Position numbers and translations under genes: made by a program
Assembly: GCA_963556495.2 (NCBI GenBank)
Contig: OY747712.1
Location: 25,970,235-26,034,234, forward strand
Direction: 5' to 3'
DNA length: 64,000 bases
From: Valencia hispanica
Lineage: Eukaryota > Chordata > Actinopteri > Cyprinodontiformes > Valenciidae
Notes under the pieces: generated by a model
Database searches by the model: none
The model's input: only the letters and a program-made list of their open reading frames with translations
What the model was told of the DNA's origin: nothing
Part shown: positions 1 through 38,038 of the stretch, piece after piece
Position numbering within the stretch: the first letter of the stretch is position 1
Layout of the letters: every line of letters starts with the position of its first letter

Positions 1-1243
1 TGTTTATGTTTGTTTTTTTCTTTGCTTGATATGTCAACTTTGCAGGTTCCATAGATTCATGCTTACAGCACATTTCTGAAGTTGTATCTCCTTTTTTTTG
101 ATTGCATTATGTATATTTGGTGCACAGAACAGTCTGTACTGATGAGGTGTGGCATTGTTTAGATGCATTTGTAATCTGAAGTGCTCAAAACAATAATTGT
201 TGTTGGTTCACTGTTATGATCCTGATGTCCTCTCTTTCACATCTCAAGGACAGGTACAGCCCAATTTTCTTATCTATTCAGCCCTCTGTGTTAGCTGTTG
301 CACAAACTCCTCTCAGGACAGCTTAGAAGCAGAATCATTTTTCTACCAGTTTACTTTTGTACACAGTAGGAAATCCTGAGATTGCCATATGTAAGTTTTT
401 ATTGTTAATCCGGCTATATGTGAAGGATTTTCCTGGGCTGGAGTTGCTGATAATAGGAGCAAATGTTTGTTTCCTCAGCATGGGTGGGCACAGAAAGTTT
501 CAGCCTACATTGAAAATATAGCAGAAGGTCCAATTATGACAGAACTTCAGTACTATGTAAGAACTCATTACATGTACGCTTGTTCTCAAACAGCAGCTAA
601 GTTTTTAGCTGAACTAATACAAAAACTATTTTCTAAAAGGGAGTTTAATTGGAGTTTAATGCCACAATACCAAGGTTTCTATGCAGCCTTAATAGTTCTG
701 TAATTATTCCGTTTCCAGTTGTCAAAGTATGGAAAAATACTGAGTGTAGAAAACCAAAAGTTTTTTTTTTTACAGACTATTCCCTTTTTTTAAGACAATC
801 TGTCGATGCTCAACAAATTTAGTAGATATTATTTATTTATATTGCAATAACAGTTTATCTTGATTTGTTGCAGCGTACTATTTAACCAGTTGTTTAAAGT
901 AATATTTTATCTGCTGACTAAATGCACATTCATTAAAAAAAGATCTAATGAAGACTTTCTCAAGGTTTTTTTTAGCCTCTATACAATTCAACTTGTGGTG
1001 AACAGGACCTGAAAATGTATTTTAGCCCACCTCTGATTAAAAAATAATAATAATAAACCTATAAATGTGTCAGTTGGAAGTCAACATTTGCCTTAAAATG
1101 TCCAGATTGTTAACAAAGAAATCAGTTTGGGAAATATGGAATTTTGGAATTCCAAATGTGTCAAACGAGTTAATAAAGAGTTTAAATTTAGTTATGTACA
1201 ATGGTTAAGTAATCAATCTGAAACTGAATCTTTGTGCCAACAG
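1..1243 (+). other. cdh2: 3' part of cdh2 intron 4
   Basis: I looked for the preceding exon, which should end in a segment like DWVIPPI...PFPQELVR, and did not find it in any frame. The sequence is AT-rich and I see no recognisable repeat. Confidence 0.7.
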
Positions 1244-26433
<25,190 letters not shown>

Positions 26434-26992
26434 GACGCGCAGTCATACCTCGATGGATAAAAAGTTATGATTTGTTGTTTTTTTTTATCAAGAAAATGAA
26501 AGATTTCCCAATGAAGGACACATACAGCTTCTGATATTACCTGAGAGTGATAGAACTGTGACTGAAAAGATACAAATGATAAACGTTGATTCTGAGTTTT
26601 TTTCTAAAAATGAAACAAAAAAAAAAAACAACCAACCAACCTAGGCTTATTGTTGTAGTCTACGCATACATATGCTTGTTGAAAGCTTAGGCATAGCCTG
26701 TGCTCCAAGTGTGAAGGATGTGGGGAGAGAACACTCGGACTGTCGCCACTCAGATTGTCGGTATTGAACGCGCTCAGTTAAACTTGAATTTCACAGTACA
26801 GAAGCACTGGGATATAATGTGCCTTTTTGTACATTTTTTTGGATCTAAATGATTAGTTTTATGTTCAAGGCTTTAATGGTACTGACTTTTGGAGTGATTT
26901 AAAACAAAGTATGTTACACTCTGGTATGCTTCTACGTGCTTTTTTTCTTTTCTTTTTTGGTTACACACTGCTCCTGTTTTGAAGAATATTTA

Positions 26993-26998
26993 AATAAA
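26993..26998 (+). terminator. possible proximal poly(A) signal AATAAA
   Basis: First canonical hexamer after the stop codon, in the 3' UTR. Confidence 0.4.
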
Positions 26999-27087
26999 TC
27001 TTGGATGGAAGGAAAAATGATTAAGAGCAGCACTGTACAGTATGCTAGACCTTTAGTTTCTCACAAAAAAATATGCAGCTGGTTGCA

Positions 27088-27093
27088 AATAAA
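27088..27093 (+). terminator. possible poly(A) signal AATAAA
   Basis: Canonical hexamer, followed 30-60 bases later by a T-rich stretch. Confidence 0.4.
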
Positions 27094-27449
27094 GGGAGCT
27101 ATAAATCACACTTTTTGTAGCAGTCTTTTGTTTTTCCTTTACTTTTTTTTAGGTGATGTAGTATTTTACAAATACAACAAAAAACTGTTTTGGTCTAATC
27201 TATGTATACTTAATTTGCCTTAGTCATGATCTGATATTTTCAACTTCTCTGTAAAAAGATGTGTGTACATACTGTTTTGTTTCACTTTCTTTTTCTTTTT
27301 TTGATGTAGTGTTATGAAGCAGTGCAAAAGTTCAAAACTTGTAAATGTATAATTTGGACAACAAATTCAAGTTTTTTGCATGTTTTTATCTTTTCATGAC
27401 AAAAAGAATTTGAGAATTTTTTTCCCAAATTTATTTAAAAGTGAAAAAA

Positions 27450-27455
27450 AATAAA
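27450..27455 (+). terminator. possible poly(A) signal AATAAA
   Basis: Canonical hexamer, followed within 70 bases by a T run and a G run, the GU-rich type of downstream context. Confidence 0.4.
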
Positions 27456-27698
27456 ATTCTGGGTGAGATTACATGTGTAGAAGTTAAAGGGTTTTTTGTA
27501 TGGGGGGGGGGGGAGTAGTGATCTTGTCAGCACAACATTTGAATTTGAACCAAAAATGGGAGAGTGGGATGGGTAACATGCTACTGGGTACTGACTACTG
27601 ATTCAGCTTTAAGACTGGAAAAGGTTTTGGACTTGAGCCTTGTGGATAACTGTGTGTACTGCAACACAAATTCTACATCTCTGACCCCCAATCATCCA

Positions 27699-27704
27699 AA
27701 TAAA
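27699..27704 (+). terminator. cdh2: likely distal poly(A) signal AATAAA of cdh2
   Basis: Last canonical hexamer of the gene-proximal AT-rich stretch, about 1.27 kb after the stop codon, a plausible 3' UTR length for this gene. Confidence 0.5.
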
Positions 27705-27725
27705 ATGCTGATTTTGGAGCTAAAA

Positions 27726-30165
27726 GCCCCTGCTTCTTAATTATTTTTCTACTCAAGCTCAGCATAACTTCAGAGGCTTAATTACAGTTCAAGTTGTGTA
27801 GTCTGAAAACAATGAGACTACACAGCTTTTACATAAAAAAATGTTCTCCACAGGACATGTTGCCAAAGGTGCAGATAAATCATTTATACCTTTTTTTTTT
27901 TTTTCTTGTTTGCAGAGATTACACAAAACAAATATTTAAAGCCTTTTGCTTGGAAGTTTTGTTGCATTTGGGCTCCACACTTAACAATAAATTCAGTATG
28001 CAACACTGTCCCCAAGTCAAGGTCAGAAACTTGCAGGAAACTATTTTATCCTGCACCTGTCTGCTATAAAGGATTTGTTCTTCGTTGTCAGATTAGACTT
28101 GACCACGAGATGAAGATTGTCTGCTAATCCCAACACTGCCTCTTAAGAGACTTCCCGTTTGTATTTTCTTGAGGTTGAAAACAAGAATTACTTGGAGAAA
28201 TCTGTTCACCTGTCAGTTGATGAAAATCACAAGCCATGACCTCCTCCTGCTCTCCTGTTGAGAAATGATATTCACACAAACATTTAGCAAAGTTCAATTG
28301 TGAAAGAGTTGCAGTAAAATGAGACTCTGCAAATTCTGGTTAGCTGGTGTTTTTGTCGAGCCAATGAACCCTTGTTTTTAGGTGACCTTGTGGTGTGCAG
28401 AGCTTATCTCAGAGTGTGCACAGCTCTGCACTCCCATTTCCCAGAGTTGACACCAAATGTTACACTGCAGAGCCAGATTTAATGTTGGAAAAAGCAAACT
28501 GACCTTCAGGTTCTGTTTCAACTGCGTCTGATTCACATTTGCTCAATGGAGCCACTTCCATTTTACCTTGAGGTTTTTCTAACAGAAGCCATTCTTTTTG
28601 TCTTGTCTCTGCTCACTTAATAGAAGGGGTTAACTTTTGACTAACCCCTTTTGCTGGCTTTGATCTCGAGCCAGCAGACGTGTTTAGTGATTCAACGTTT
28701 TAATGAAGGACTTCATTTTGTAGCTTAGAAGTTTCCAGTGTGTGCACTGAAGCAGTCCATACTTTGAGTAGATTGTGCACTATTAAAGAAATAGTTTGAC
28801 ATCTTTAGATATCTGCTTCTTTGCTTTGGGAGGCCTAGAGGCTTTTAAAATACATCTGTTGTAGAACAATAGGCAGCAGCAACAATAGGCACACGGAGCA
28901 GAAATTGAAAAAAAAAGATGTGGATCACATTTCTAACACCATAAAGTCATAGCTGGAAATATTTAAACTGAAGTCATTAGTTGAACAGTATCTTTTCTTA
29001 ATGCGTTCTTGTTCACAACGGCCTACTTTGCTCTAGAGAAAAATGTTTTTTTTTTTTTTTTTACTTTTCTATCTTGAAGGTAAGAACCTTTAACAAATAC
29101 CTGAAAGATAAGAGGATGTTCTCAAGAAGCTTCTGGGATAATGCCCAGCTGACTTCTTGAGGATGCACAATGTAACCACGACAACCTTTTAATGCTAATG
29201 TCGGGTGCCTTGGTTAATAAATTCGATTATTTACACATACAACACAAACCTTCAAGACCCAGTTGTTTTTGTTTTTAACTCTCTTCATAGCAGCATCTCT
29301 CAATATAGGTGGAGATAATAGCAGTATTAGCATTCACTATATTTTCTTGTAGATAAAGTGGTGACTGTATGAATGATGGATTTAGGACCTATCTACAACT
29401 GGCCAATATAGCCGTCCACTACCACTGAGATTCTAGATGATGGCTGATGGAGAGACGATGCTGACCAAGGAGGCAAATTAATAGCTAAGCAAAGTCCCCC
29501 CTGTTCCATGGGTATCAAGAGAAGTGGCAGGTACTTCCACCCTCCTATAAGTGCTGTTTGATCTCCTAAAATCTACAGGAAGATATTAAAGTCCTCCAGA
29601 GAAAAGAAATGTAATTTTATTTCAATATGAACTCACCTCCCTCATGTTTAATTGCTTGTTAACCTAAATGGCAACTCGGCATGTCCTATAGCAGCAACCT
29701 AATATATTTCAGAATCCAGTCATGGAAAAGACAGCTTGCTGAAGTTCAAAGCAAATCTCAGAAAAGGGACTTTTAGCGACTATTAACGTGAAGCAGTTGT
29801 TTGTGCCAGATGGGCTTTCCTGAATATTCATGAAAACCAGATAAGGTACAGAAGCAGAAGAGCACACTTCTGTCAGCTAACAGGAAACTGGGGCTTCAAT
29901 TCACACAGGTTCACCAAAACTCTAATAAAGCAGAGCGATAAAATGTTGACAGAGCGGATGAGTTGCCATTTCAGCTTTGTCATTCATGCTGTTACAATTT
30001 GGTGTAAACGGAAAGAAGTTTAGATCCATCCTGCATTGTATTAATGGTCGAGGCTGCAGCTGGTGGCTTAATGCTGTAGGAATATTTTCTCACCTTACTT
30101 GGGCCACTCTGTACTAATCTTACATCTATAAATGCCACACTCTACCTAAGTATTGAGTCTTGCCA
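27726..30165. other. intergenic, no recognised content
   Basis: There is no ORF with protein resemblance and no transposon ends. Poly-T runs lie near 27890 and 29047, and a 9-bp hairpin at 28624-28650. This is probably sequence just downstream of cdh2. Confidence 0.6.
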
Positions 30166-30530
30166 GGTTCATACCTTTATGGCTGCAGTGTATCGATCTT
30201 CTGATGGGTTCCTGGAGCAGAATAATGCACCATGTCACAAGGCTCATCCCAAGCTGGTTTCTGGAACGTTGCATGAGTTCACTTTACTCCACGGGCCTCC
30301 ACAATTGCTAGATTTCATCCAAAAGAGCACCTTTTTTAAGTGGCGAAAGGAAATTCTGCACCATGACTGTGCAACCGACAAATCTGCAAGATATGTTTCA
30401 TGCTATGATGTGAATATGGGAAAAAAATGTTTGAGAAAAAAAACCTTAAGACTTGAGAAAATCTGAAGGCTAAATGGGGTCCAACTCGATACTAGCAAGG
30501 TATACCAAATACAGAGTTCAGTGAGTGTAT
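30166..30530 (+). mobile_element. 3' fragment of a Tc1/mariner element
   Basis: It contains a decayed catalytic-domain piece (residues like LEQNNAPCHKAHPKLVSGTL, compare the family motif QDNAPCHKA) and the terminal phrase gatactagcaaggtatacc followed by cagtgagtgta. The frame runs into A-rich indels. A short antisense piece of the same family is at 60605-60710. Confidence 0.65.
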
Positions 30531-32885
30531 TTTTTAATGTGTAACCTATCACTTGTTACCGGTTACATATCCTACGGTAGACTGCATTCAGCGATTTTTC
30601 TCAGAATCAGAATGACAAACATATACCCCTCTTTCACAAGTCCGTTACTTGGATCATCCACATCCCCCAAATGTTTACATAAATTAAGTCAGCACGACTG
30701 TGGCACTGAACCCATCACTTCTAAATCTCCTGTTGGTTTACAGTGGGGTGTTAACATAAAAACCTCATGCAGCCTTGGTCCTTTTATAAATTGCATAAGA
30801 TAGGAAAAACTTCAGAGCTGTCTTGAAAAGGATCTGCTGAAGAGACATCAGTTTCTAAAGAAAATCTGTCAAATTGTTGCCCATTTCAAACTTTAATAGA
30901 ATTTGTGCAGTCTGTTTTTTGAGTGTACATATCACTTTCACTTTCTTTAATTTACATAGAAGTTTATGATTATCATCCAGTAGTTCAATACCCATTAGGT
31001 TCCATATGGAATGTGTTGCAACCTAGAACAGGCTAGCTAAAAAGATAATGTTTTTCACTGACTGCTGAAAAAACTAACAGATTCTACTTCAAAATATGGA
31101 AATATCCCTTTAGAAACTGACCAATGGGATGGTCTTATGACAAAAAAATGCAATGTAAAAATCAACATTATTTGTTTAATTCATTGTTAAATGCTAAATG
31201 TTGTCTTGGAAACTCAAAAGAAATGCAGGATCATTATGTGAGAAATCTGCATGGTTAAAACTCCATCCTCCCCTGCTTTAACTCGCCTCAAGGATTTCCA
31301 ACCCTGCCGTATTGTCGTCATGATGTTGAGATTGCTCCAACTGGTTCAAATCCACCAAGCAGTCAAGTCTTGTTTCTTTCTTCTTTTTCCCCACCCTCAG
31401 CAGGTGGAGAAAAAGAATTGAGATTCCACCACCCCACTTCAATTTCACAACATGGATTATCCCCGAAGGTACGCTGGCAATCTAAGAGAGCCCAGGACAT
31501 AAAGGCGAGTGCTGCACACCTCCCTCCATATCTGCACTGAAAACATACAGCTCTCTATCTTTTAAGGATATGTACCGGGAGAGTCTGTAATAATGCAAGA
31601 ATGGAAACTGCTTCAGTCAGGAGTGGTGCTTGAAAGCATTACATAGCAAATTAAGAAACAATATGAAATGTTTTGAGGATAATAATCATTGAAATTGACA
31701 GCCTGAGCTGTAATTAATGACCATTGTGTGAGAAGCATGTTTTCGTTGTGTATTTGCAAGATGGTGCTGCGAGGTCGGGTGATATAATTGCACAAAACGG
31801 TGTCTCATTTACACATTTCAGCTCACTGAAGAATGGATAAAAATAGTAAAACGGCAAGCGTGTTTAAATAAGCAGAAAATTATTTGCCAAGCTAATTAAG
31901 TCGGGTAGGAATGACACTATTTTGCTCTGCCAATATCTGTGAATACCTTCCACATACAAACTGCACAATAATAAAAAAATAGGGAAAAAAAAGAAGAAAG
32001 CGAGCACCTCAGTAATACAAAACGATGAATAAATAATAAATGTGTTATCAGCTGCTGGCTCTCTCCACGGGCTTTGTTGTCTCTCCTAGAGTGAAATTTG
32101 GCTCTGATGCTCACTCTATCTTTTCATTAGATGCTGCAATATGTGCTGGCAGATATTTTTTTATAATTTTTTCAAGTTTTATTCAAAATATTAACTTCAA
32201 ATGTGAAGAGAAAGTCGACTCGTAATGCTCTGAGCACTCCAGGGATGTTCTCCAGGGGAAAATGGCTGCAGATTGCCTGTTCTTACAAGCACCCCAGGGC
32301 TGCTTTTATTGACTGTGAAACAATGCTTCCACCGGCGACTCCTCACTACAGCAGATTTACAAGACAGTCATCCTCGGCTCCCCAGCCTGTGTGTCTGTGA
32401 GAAAGTGTGAGTGCGTGGACGGCTGAACAAGTATAACAGAGAGAGCCACCCAGCCTCGGTGGGTGAGGGTGGTGGTGTCAGTAAACATGCAGAATACAAA
32501 CCAGAATCCAATGCAAACCAGCTTCTGAGTTATGCTGCTAGTGACCTTTGGTGGACTTTGAAAAGATGGATGCTGCCCAGGCCATCGATAGAAATTTCTG
32601 GCCCTGAGCAGCGAGAACATATTTCATATGAATTCCCAGCCCCTGCATGCTACCTTTGAATGAATAAGTAAGCAGTTTGGATGACAGCGAGTGCTTACCA
32701 GGCCACATGCACTCTTTAATGTATTTGTGTATGGACCCAGTCACTTGTGTAAAATCAATCAATTTGATTTCTGCACAGCTGTCCTCCAAGTGTAATGTCA
32801 GATCAGTGTGTTTGTATTTCATCTACACAAGTAGTGAAAGGAGACTTGCTCTTCAATCAAGTTTTTCTTTCATCCAGTATTGAAC
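30531..32885. other. intergenic, no recognised content
   Basis: I see no coding potential, RNA gene or recognisable repeat. The ORFs here are short and not protein-like. Confidence 0.6.
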
Positions 32886-33189
32886 TACTGTGCTTTGAAT
32901 AAGCATTTGCCCCCTTTTTTGACACACTAAAATGTTTTGGTTTTAATATTACACTTAAAATAATCTGAGTACAATGGCAGTTTTCAAATTATGATTTAAT
33001 TTATTGAGGGGAAAAAAAACAATTTAAAGCAACCTGGCTGTATGTTAATATATTTTTGCAACCCTTTGGAAATCATGAATTAATTGTCATTGACCACAAA
33101 AGGTAATTTCCCTACCAACACTCAGACCTGATTACTTCCAAGTCTGTGGAATCAAGAGATCACTTAAATAGAAACTTTCTGACAACACA

Positions 33190-33320
33190 AAGTGAGCTGC
33201 AAAGCAATTGTATTTGTATAGCAGACTTTCAACAATTCAAGGTGCTTTACATGATTAAGGGGTAAAATAAAAATAGCAGTCTTTAAAAGCAACACAATAT
33301 GCCCCAACTTAAAAAAAATA
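33190..33320 (-). mobile_element. short LINE 3' end inserted in Tc1 relic A
   Basis: The reverse complement of an L2-type 3' end: ttgtatttgtatagcagact, aattcaaggtgctttacatg, attaaggggtaaaataaaaa. Similar text occurs in the antisense LINE at 58207-58300. The borders are approximate. Confidence 0.5.
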
Positions 33321-33941
33321 TCAAGACCAGATAAGAAGTCACTGAGATCAGTCTAGGAAGCCTTGCAAAGCCATTTCAGGGCTTTTGGACTCCAAGGAAC
33401 CACAGTGAGGGGTTTAGAAACAGAAAAGTGGTAAACCTTTCAAGGATTGGCTGGTCTTATAACATCCAACTGTACATCTGTGACTCATCCAGGAGGTCAG
33501 ATCCATGGGATACCAACCAGGCCAAACTATTGCTGATCAAGAAGAAAACAAAGTTCTGCCTCACAGTTCCCAGAACACCTACTGACAATCCCCTAGACTC
33601 TTTGGATAACATTTTGTGTACTGATGAGATTTTTTTTAAAGGCTGTTGAGATTTTTTTGAGGTCTGCTTCTTTTTAAATCTGCCCCAAAGCTAAGATATT
33701 GTCAAAAAAAGAACAATGAATACAGTCAGACATAATGGTAGTAGTATAATTGTTTGAGGCTGCTTTTCTACATCAGCACCTGGCCAACCTCCAATAATTG
33801 ATGAATCCATGAATTCTGATCTCTACATGAACTCCTGAAGGAGAACATCCAGTGATTATATGGCACAACCAGATATTTGGTGTAGGGGGCAAATACTGTT
33901 TCACGTGGGTCAAGTTGGTTTGGATAGCTTTCTTTTTACCT

Positions 33942-34158
33942 CTGCCAAGGAGGTTATTTTTTCACCAGGGTTTGTCTGGTTGTCAACAACATAACTCAAA
34001 AAGCTGTAGACAGATTTTGATGACATTTTCAGGTAATGCCCGCAGTGGGACCAGGAACAATTGATTAGATTTTGGGGGTGATCTGGATCACCATCTGAAG
34101 TGGGGGGGACTAAGCAGCCTTGGCAGAGGTCTGCGATGTGAGTGTTTTCCTAGTTCTT
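33942..34158 (+). repeat. dispersed repeat, copy 2 of 2 in the window
   Basis: It runs from ctgccaaggaggttattttt through tcaacaacataactcaaaaa and gggaccaggaacaattgatt to agaggtctgcgatgtgagtg and the end cctag. It shares its block order with 11602-12028 and lies inside Tc1 relic A, so it inserted after that element. Confidence 0.65.
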
Positions 34159-34293
34159 AACTAAAATCATGATTTAAAAACTGCTTTTTGGATTTAATCA
34201 TATTGTTTTTGTTCAACCATCTGGAACATTTAAGCATGCCTAATAGAGGAAAAGCATTAATCTTTAGGGGACAAAAGCTTTTTCAAGGCACTG

Positions 34294-35919
34294 TACAGCC
34301 TCCCCTTGCTTTGTTTTGTTGTAGATTTCAGCCATATATCTCCCCAGCGGTTCACCCTCCATTCCAGCTGATGTTGTTCTCCCTCTGATTCATCAGCTAT
34401 CATTTATCAGGGCCCACCCATCCCCGCTATCAGTCTCTGTGCGTACACAGCCCCTGACGCTGTGGTCACAGAGAGGGCAGAGGGTGGCAGTGCGAGGAGC
34501 TCAGAGAAAAAGAAATGATGATCGCTTTTTCTCTCAAAAGATGCATATCATCCAAGCAGGAGATTTTCAGCTTGTACGCCTATGCTCAATGTCATTTTCT
34601 GCCGCCCGTGAACGCTCACGAGGCATTTCTCATCTTGCTGTGGTTTCTCTTGCATGAATGGCCAATCCGCTCCACAAAAGGACATGTAATCATAAACCAT
34701 GTAGACACATTAAAAGCCACCCAGACCATCTATTTTCTTCATTTTCTTTTGCTCACACACAAACTCACTAACCTTTCTTTATCACAGTCAGAAATGGCTA
34801 AGACAAGCATTCACATTAAGCAGTTGCTCACTCCTGAGAAATCATTTTGATATTTCTATTCTCCTATGAAATTGAATATGCAAAAAGAAAATCGATGCAA
34901 GGAGGGCATAGTGGGAAACAAGTGAGAGCCTCAAGATTTATTAATGCGTTTAAACACTTGACATCCCATCACCCTGCTGTCGTTACAGTCTTAAGTCCCT
35001 CATGGCCAGATTCTCATAAAAACTGGATAACTTCTTGCAACCAGTAACAAATTGGTTACTGTGTTCTTGTGCCGACAGCAGCGAAAGACTTCCATGATCA
35101 GTGATTTATAGAAGTGCTGAAGGGTAGATAGCTCTCAGATCAATGTGTGGCTGATTATGCAGGGTGGTTGCTACATAACTGTTTGTATGGAGGAGTAAAG
35201 AGGCCACTAGGTTGGCTTGACTTTCCCGTCTGCTGACTCCATTGTACTTAGTCGTTTACGTGGATAGCTCAGAGCTGGAGTGACGAGCCATCAGCCAAGT
35301 AGGGAACAAAACTCCAAAGCTTAGTCAGTTCAATGAACAGCAGTTTTCACTCACGCTTTGTCAAAGATACCCAAGGCATACATCAATTTTACTGAGTATT
35401 AATCACCCTATTATTAGTTTGACATCTGTAAAATGTCTGTCATTGGGTGAATAACAGCTCTTTACTGTAAAGCAGCAGCTAATAATCATCAGTCAACGCT
35501 GACAAATGTCAACCAGTCAAACAGTAAGCAGTCATAATCTGGTAATTGTAAGATCCACTTTGTCTGCTTTACTTCTTTAAAATTTAATTCGACAAATTCC
35601 CATAGTTTAATAGGTAGCTCTAACTGTTTTTTCCTCTGCTCAAGTTGGCTCCACAGCTCTCAAAAAAAGGTGTAAAGCAGATTTGCACCATGACTGGATG
35701 ATCTTAAATTAGTTTTCACCCTGTATGGACTAATTCCTCCTCAGATCAACATTTTCACAAATGCCTGCTTCTTTTGATTTCACTCTTTGCCCTCAGTGCT
35801 TAATAGGAGAAAAGCTTCAAAAGCAGGATGGCTTACAGTGAGAATAGCTTTGCTCCTGGTTTAGTATCCTTTTGAACTCATTAATGAAAGGATGTAAGCA
35901 AATGAAGATTCACTGTAGC
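34294..35919. other. intergenic, no recognised content
   Basis: No coding sequence, RNA gene or named repeat is visible. Confidence 0.6.
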
Positions 35920-36525
35920 CCTACTGAGTGTATTTGTATTCAGTCCCCTTTTAAATTGATCCCCCAAAATAAAATCCATTCCAACCAATTCATTTAAAAT
36001 GCAGTTCTAAGAAGGATGCTGTGGATTGTAAGAGAAAATTGGTGAGGTAAAGGTACATGAAGGTCAAAGAACACGCCAAACAGGTCGGTCATAGGGTTGT
36101 AAAGAGCTTCAACCCATAGTTAGATTATGAAACAAAATCTAAAGCTGTAAACATCTAGAGAGCACTGTTAAGTCCCTCCAAAAAACGTAAGGGGTATAGA
36201 AGTGCAAACCTAAAAAGATATGGCTATTCACTAAACCTGGGTAGGGGGAGCATTAATCAGACTGGCAACGAGGAGGGCCAGAGTAGATTTGGAGAAGCTG
36301 CAGAGGTCCACAGCTCTGGTGGAGAAATCTGTTGACAGACTGACTATTAGTTCTATACTCCATGTCACATCTGGCCTTTAATTGAAAGCCATCAGCAATC
36401 TTGTTTGTAGTTTGCAACAATCCATGTTGGGAAAACAACGGACATGTGGAAGGATGTGTTCTGGTCCACTGAGACCAAAAGTGCACGTTTTGGCCAACGT
36501 GCAAAATGTGAAGCTGAAAACTAAT

Positions 36526-37060
36526 CAGTCAGTCAGTCAAACTTTATTTATAAAGCCCTTTTCATACAGAAATTGCAGCTCAAAGTTCTTTACAGAATTA
36601 AAATGAACCCACATAAACCACAGTTCCATTCCTCCCCCACAGATTTAAAAGCATGATCATAGTTATACCCCCTACCCCAACCCAACCCTCATGCAATCAC
36701 ACTTAAAAGTAACAGAAAAAAGGACAATGGACTGAGTAAAGATGAGCCAGGTAAGGAAGCACCATCAAAGGAGCCATCTGCACTGGCAGCGGCAGATCAA
36801 CTGCAGCCACCAAGGCACAGACCCAGGGCACCCAGAAGGCAAGACCCCCCCCTCCCCCAAGTGCTACCTGGAGAGCTCCCAGACAGCCACAGCCGACCAC
36901 CGCTCCCACAGAGGGCTCCCACAGAGGGCTCCCACAGAGGAAACACTGGAAAGAAGATTAAAGTAACAAGTTAAAGTATAAAAATAAACAGAAAATAAGC
37001 CTAAGCATACAATTAAGTAGTAAAAACACTGATAATATTTATGAAGTAAAACATGCACCT
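36526..37060 (-). mobile_element. non-LTR retrotransposon 3' end, antisense, inside the Tc1 relic
   Basis: It begins with a CAGT-type tail repeat (cagtcagtcagtcaaacttt), then atttataaagcccttttcat and gctcaaagttctttacagaa, typical of the reversed 3' end of fish LINEs. A CCCA-rich untranslated region follows, including a 13-bp unit ctcccacagaggg repeated three times near 36903-36940. There is no reverse transcriptase sequence, so the copy is heavily 5'-truncated. The borders are set by where Tc1 text stops and resumes. Confidence 0.55.
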
Positions 37061-37318
37061 ACAAAACAACACCACTCTGACCCATAGTGGTGGCAGCAGG
37101 ATCCTGTGGGGATGCTTTTTTTCAACAGGGAAGCTGGTTCCACTTGCTGGGAATATACATGATACTGAATAAAGGGAAATTCTGGAAGAAAATCTGTCAA
37201 AGTCTTCAAATGCATTGAAAGTGGGAAAAAGGATTCTCTTCCACCAGCACCACAAAGCAAACATACAGTTAGAGCTACATTTTTGCAGTGGCTTAGATGA
37301 AACAATATTCATGTGTTA

Positions 37319-38038
37319 AGCCCGGTTTGCACTGTGGGTTTTTCTGCCCATCCATCCATCCATCCATCCATTTTCTGTAGCCGTCCATCCTAATGCAGGG
37401 TTGCGGGGGGGCTGGTGCCCATCTCCAGCAGTCAAGGGGCGAGAGGCGGGGTACACCCTGGACAGGTTGCCAGTCCATCGCAGGCGTTTTTCGTTGTGAA
37501 TAGTCGTGGCGAAAAACGATGTACGCAAGTCCCAGGTCTGTGGCCGTCCAGTGTGATCGGCACTCTGACTGCTTATTGAGCACTCTCACAACCAAATCCA
37601 GCCTCCAACAGTCTTCAAGCAGTGTCAGAAAATATACGACTCCAGCCTGCAATCAACCAGTGAAAATTTACCCAAGGGGTGATGCGAAAAGCTAGTGGCG
37701 AGAGTACAATGCGACAGTTGCAGTATCAACAATTCGGTATCAAAACAGTAGAGGCTACATGTAAGAACATGTGGAACAATAAAGAAGCCAAATTTATTAA
37801 ACTTTGGCTGCAAAGACAGTGTATATGACATTTTATTGTTGCCATCTTGGGTATCTGTCAGCTTTTAGTGACATGCTTTCCGACCACTTATGCTTGTGAC
37901 GTTTAGGTGTCCTGCTGCAGTGAGATGTGCAGTTGGAATCACCTAAATCTTGGGCCACACAGTGTGTCACCTCTCTAGAGCTCGAATAGTGAAACATGAA
38001 GCAGCAATGGCCAAAACATGCACGCTGTGATCTGGGAG
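37319..38038. mobile_element. PIF/Harbinger-type non-autonomous element, 720 bp, TTA duplication
   Basis: The left end is agcccggtttgcactgtggg; the right end, reverse-complemented, is ctcccagatcacagcgtgca, an imperfect inverted repeat (about 18 of 30 positions). TTA flanks both sides (37316-37318 and 38039-38041). Removing the element plus one TTA restores continuous Tc1 text around the site. No transposase is visible. It carries a SINE fragment near its left end. Confidence 0.65.
37350..37483 (-). mobile_element. 3' fragment of the tRNA-like SINE (antisense)
   Basis: The sequence is catccatccatcca, then attttctgtagccgtccatc, gcgagaggcggggtacaccc and ggacaggttgccagtccatc. This is the reverse complement of the 3' half of the SINE family at 7602-7913. 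It sits between gtttttc on the left and gtttttc on the right, a possible short target duplication. Confidence 0.7.

Larger units (their letters stand above)
26434..27725 (+). other. cdh2: cdh2 3' untranslated region
   Basis: This AT-rich stretch follows the TAG stop. It contains several possible AATAAA signals, poly-T and poly-A runs and a run of 12 G at 27502-27513. I place the main 3' end about 20 bases after the last signal at 27699; the true end is not visible without transcript data. No ORF in it resembles a protein. Confidence 0.7.
32888..34293 (+). mobile_element. Tc1/mariner relic A ('gcatttgcccc' family) with TA duplication, 1406 bp
   Basis: The left end is ctgtgctttgaataagcatt, and the right end, reverse-complemented, is cagtgccttgaaaaagcttt. 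TA dinucleotides flank both ends (32886-32887 and 34294-34295). Inside are broken transposase pieces on the + strand (ggactccaaggaaccacagt, ataatggtagtagtataatt, aattgatgaatccatgaatt). Two later insertions lie within: a LINE-type tail at about 33190-33320 and a dispersed repeat at 33942-34158. No frame is intact. Confidence 0.75.

Noticed and set aside
1..1243. cdh2 exon 4 (DWVIPPI region)
   Set aside because: No frame encodes the expected residues, so the exon lies upstream of the window.
28624..28650. Short hairpin aaggggtta/taacccctt
   Set aside because: A 9-bp stem is expected by chance in a region this size, with no supporting context.
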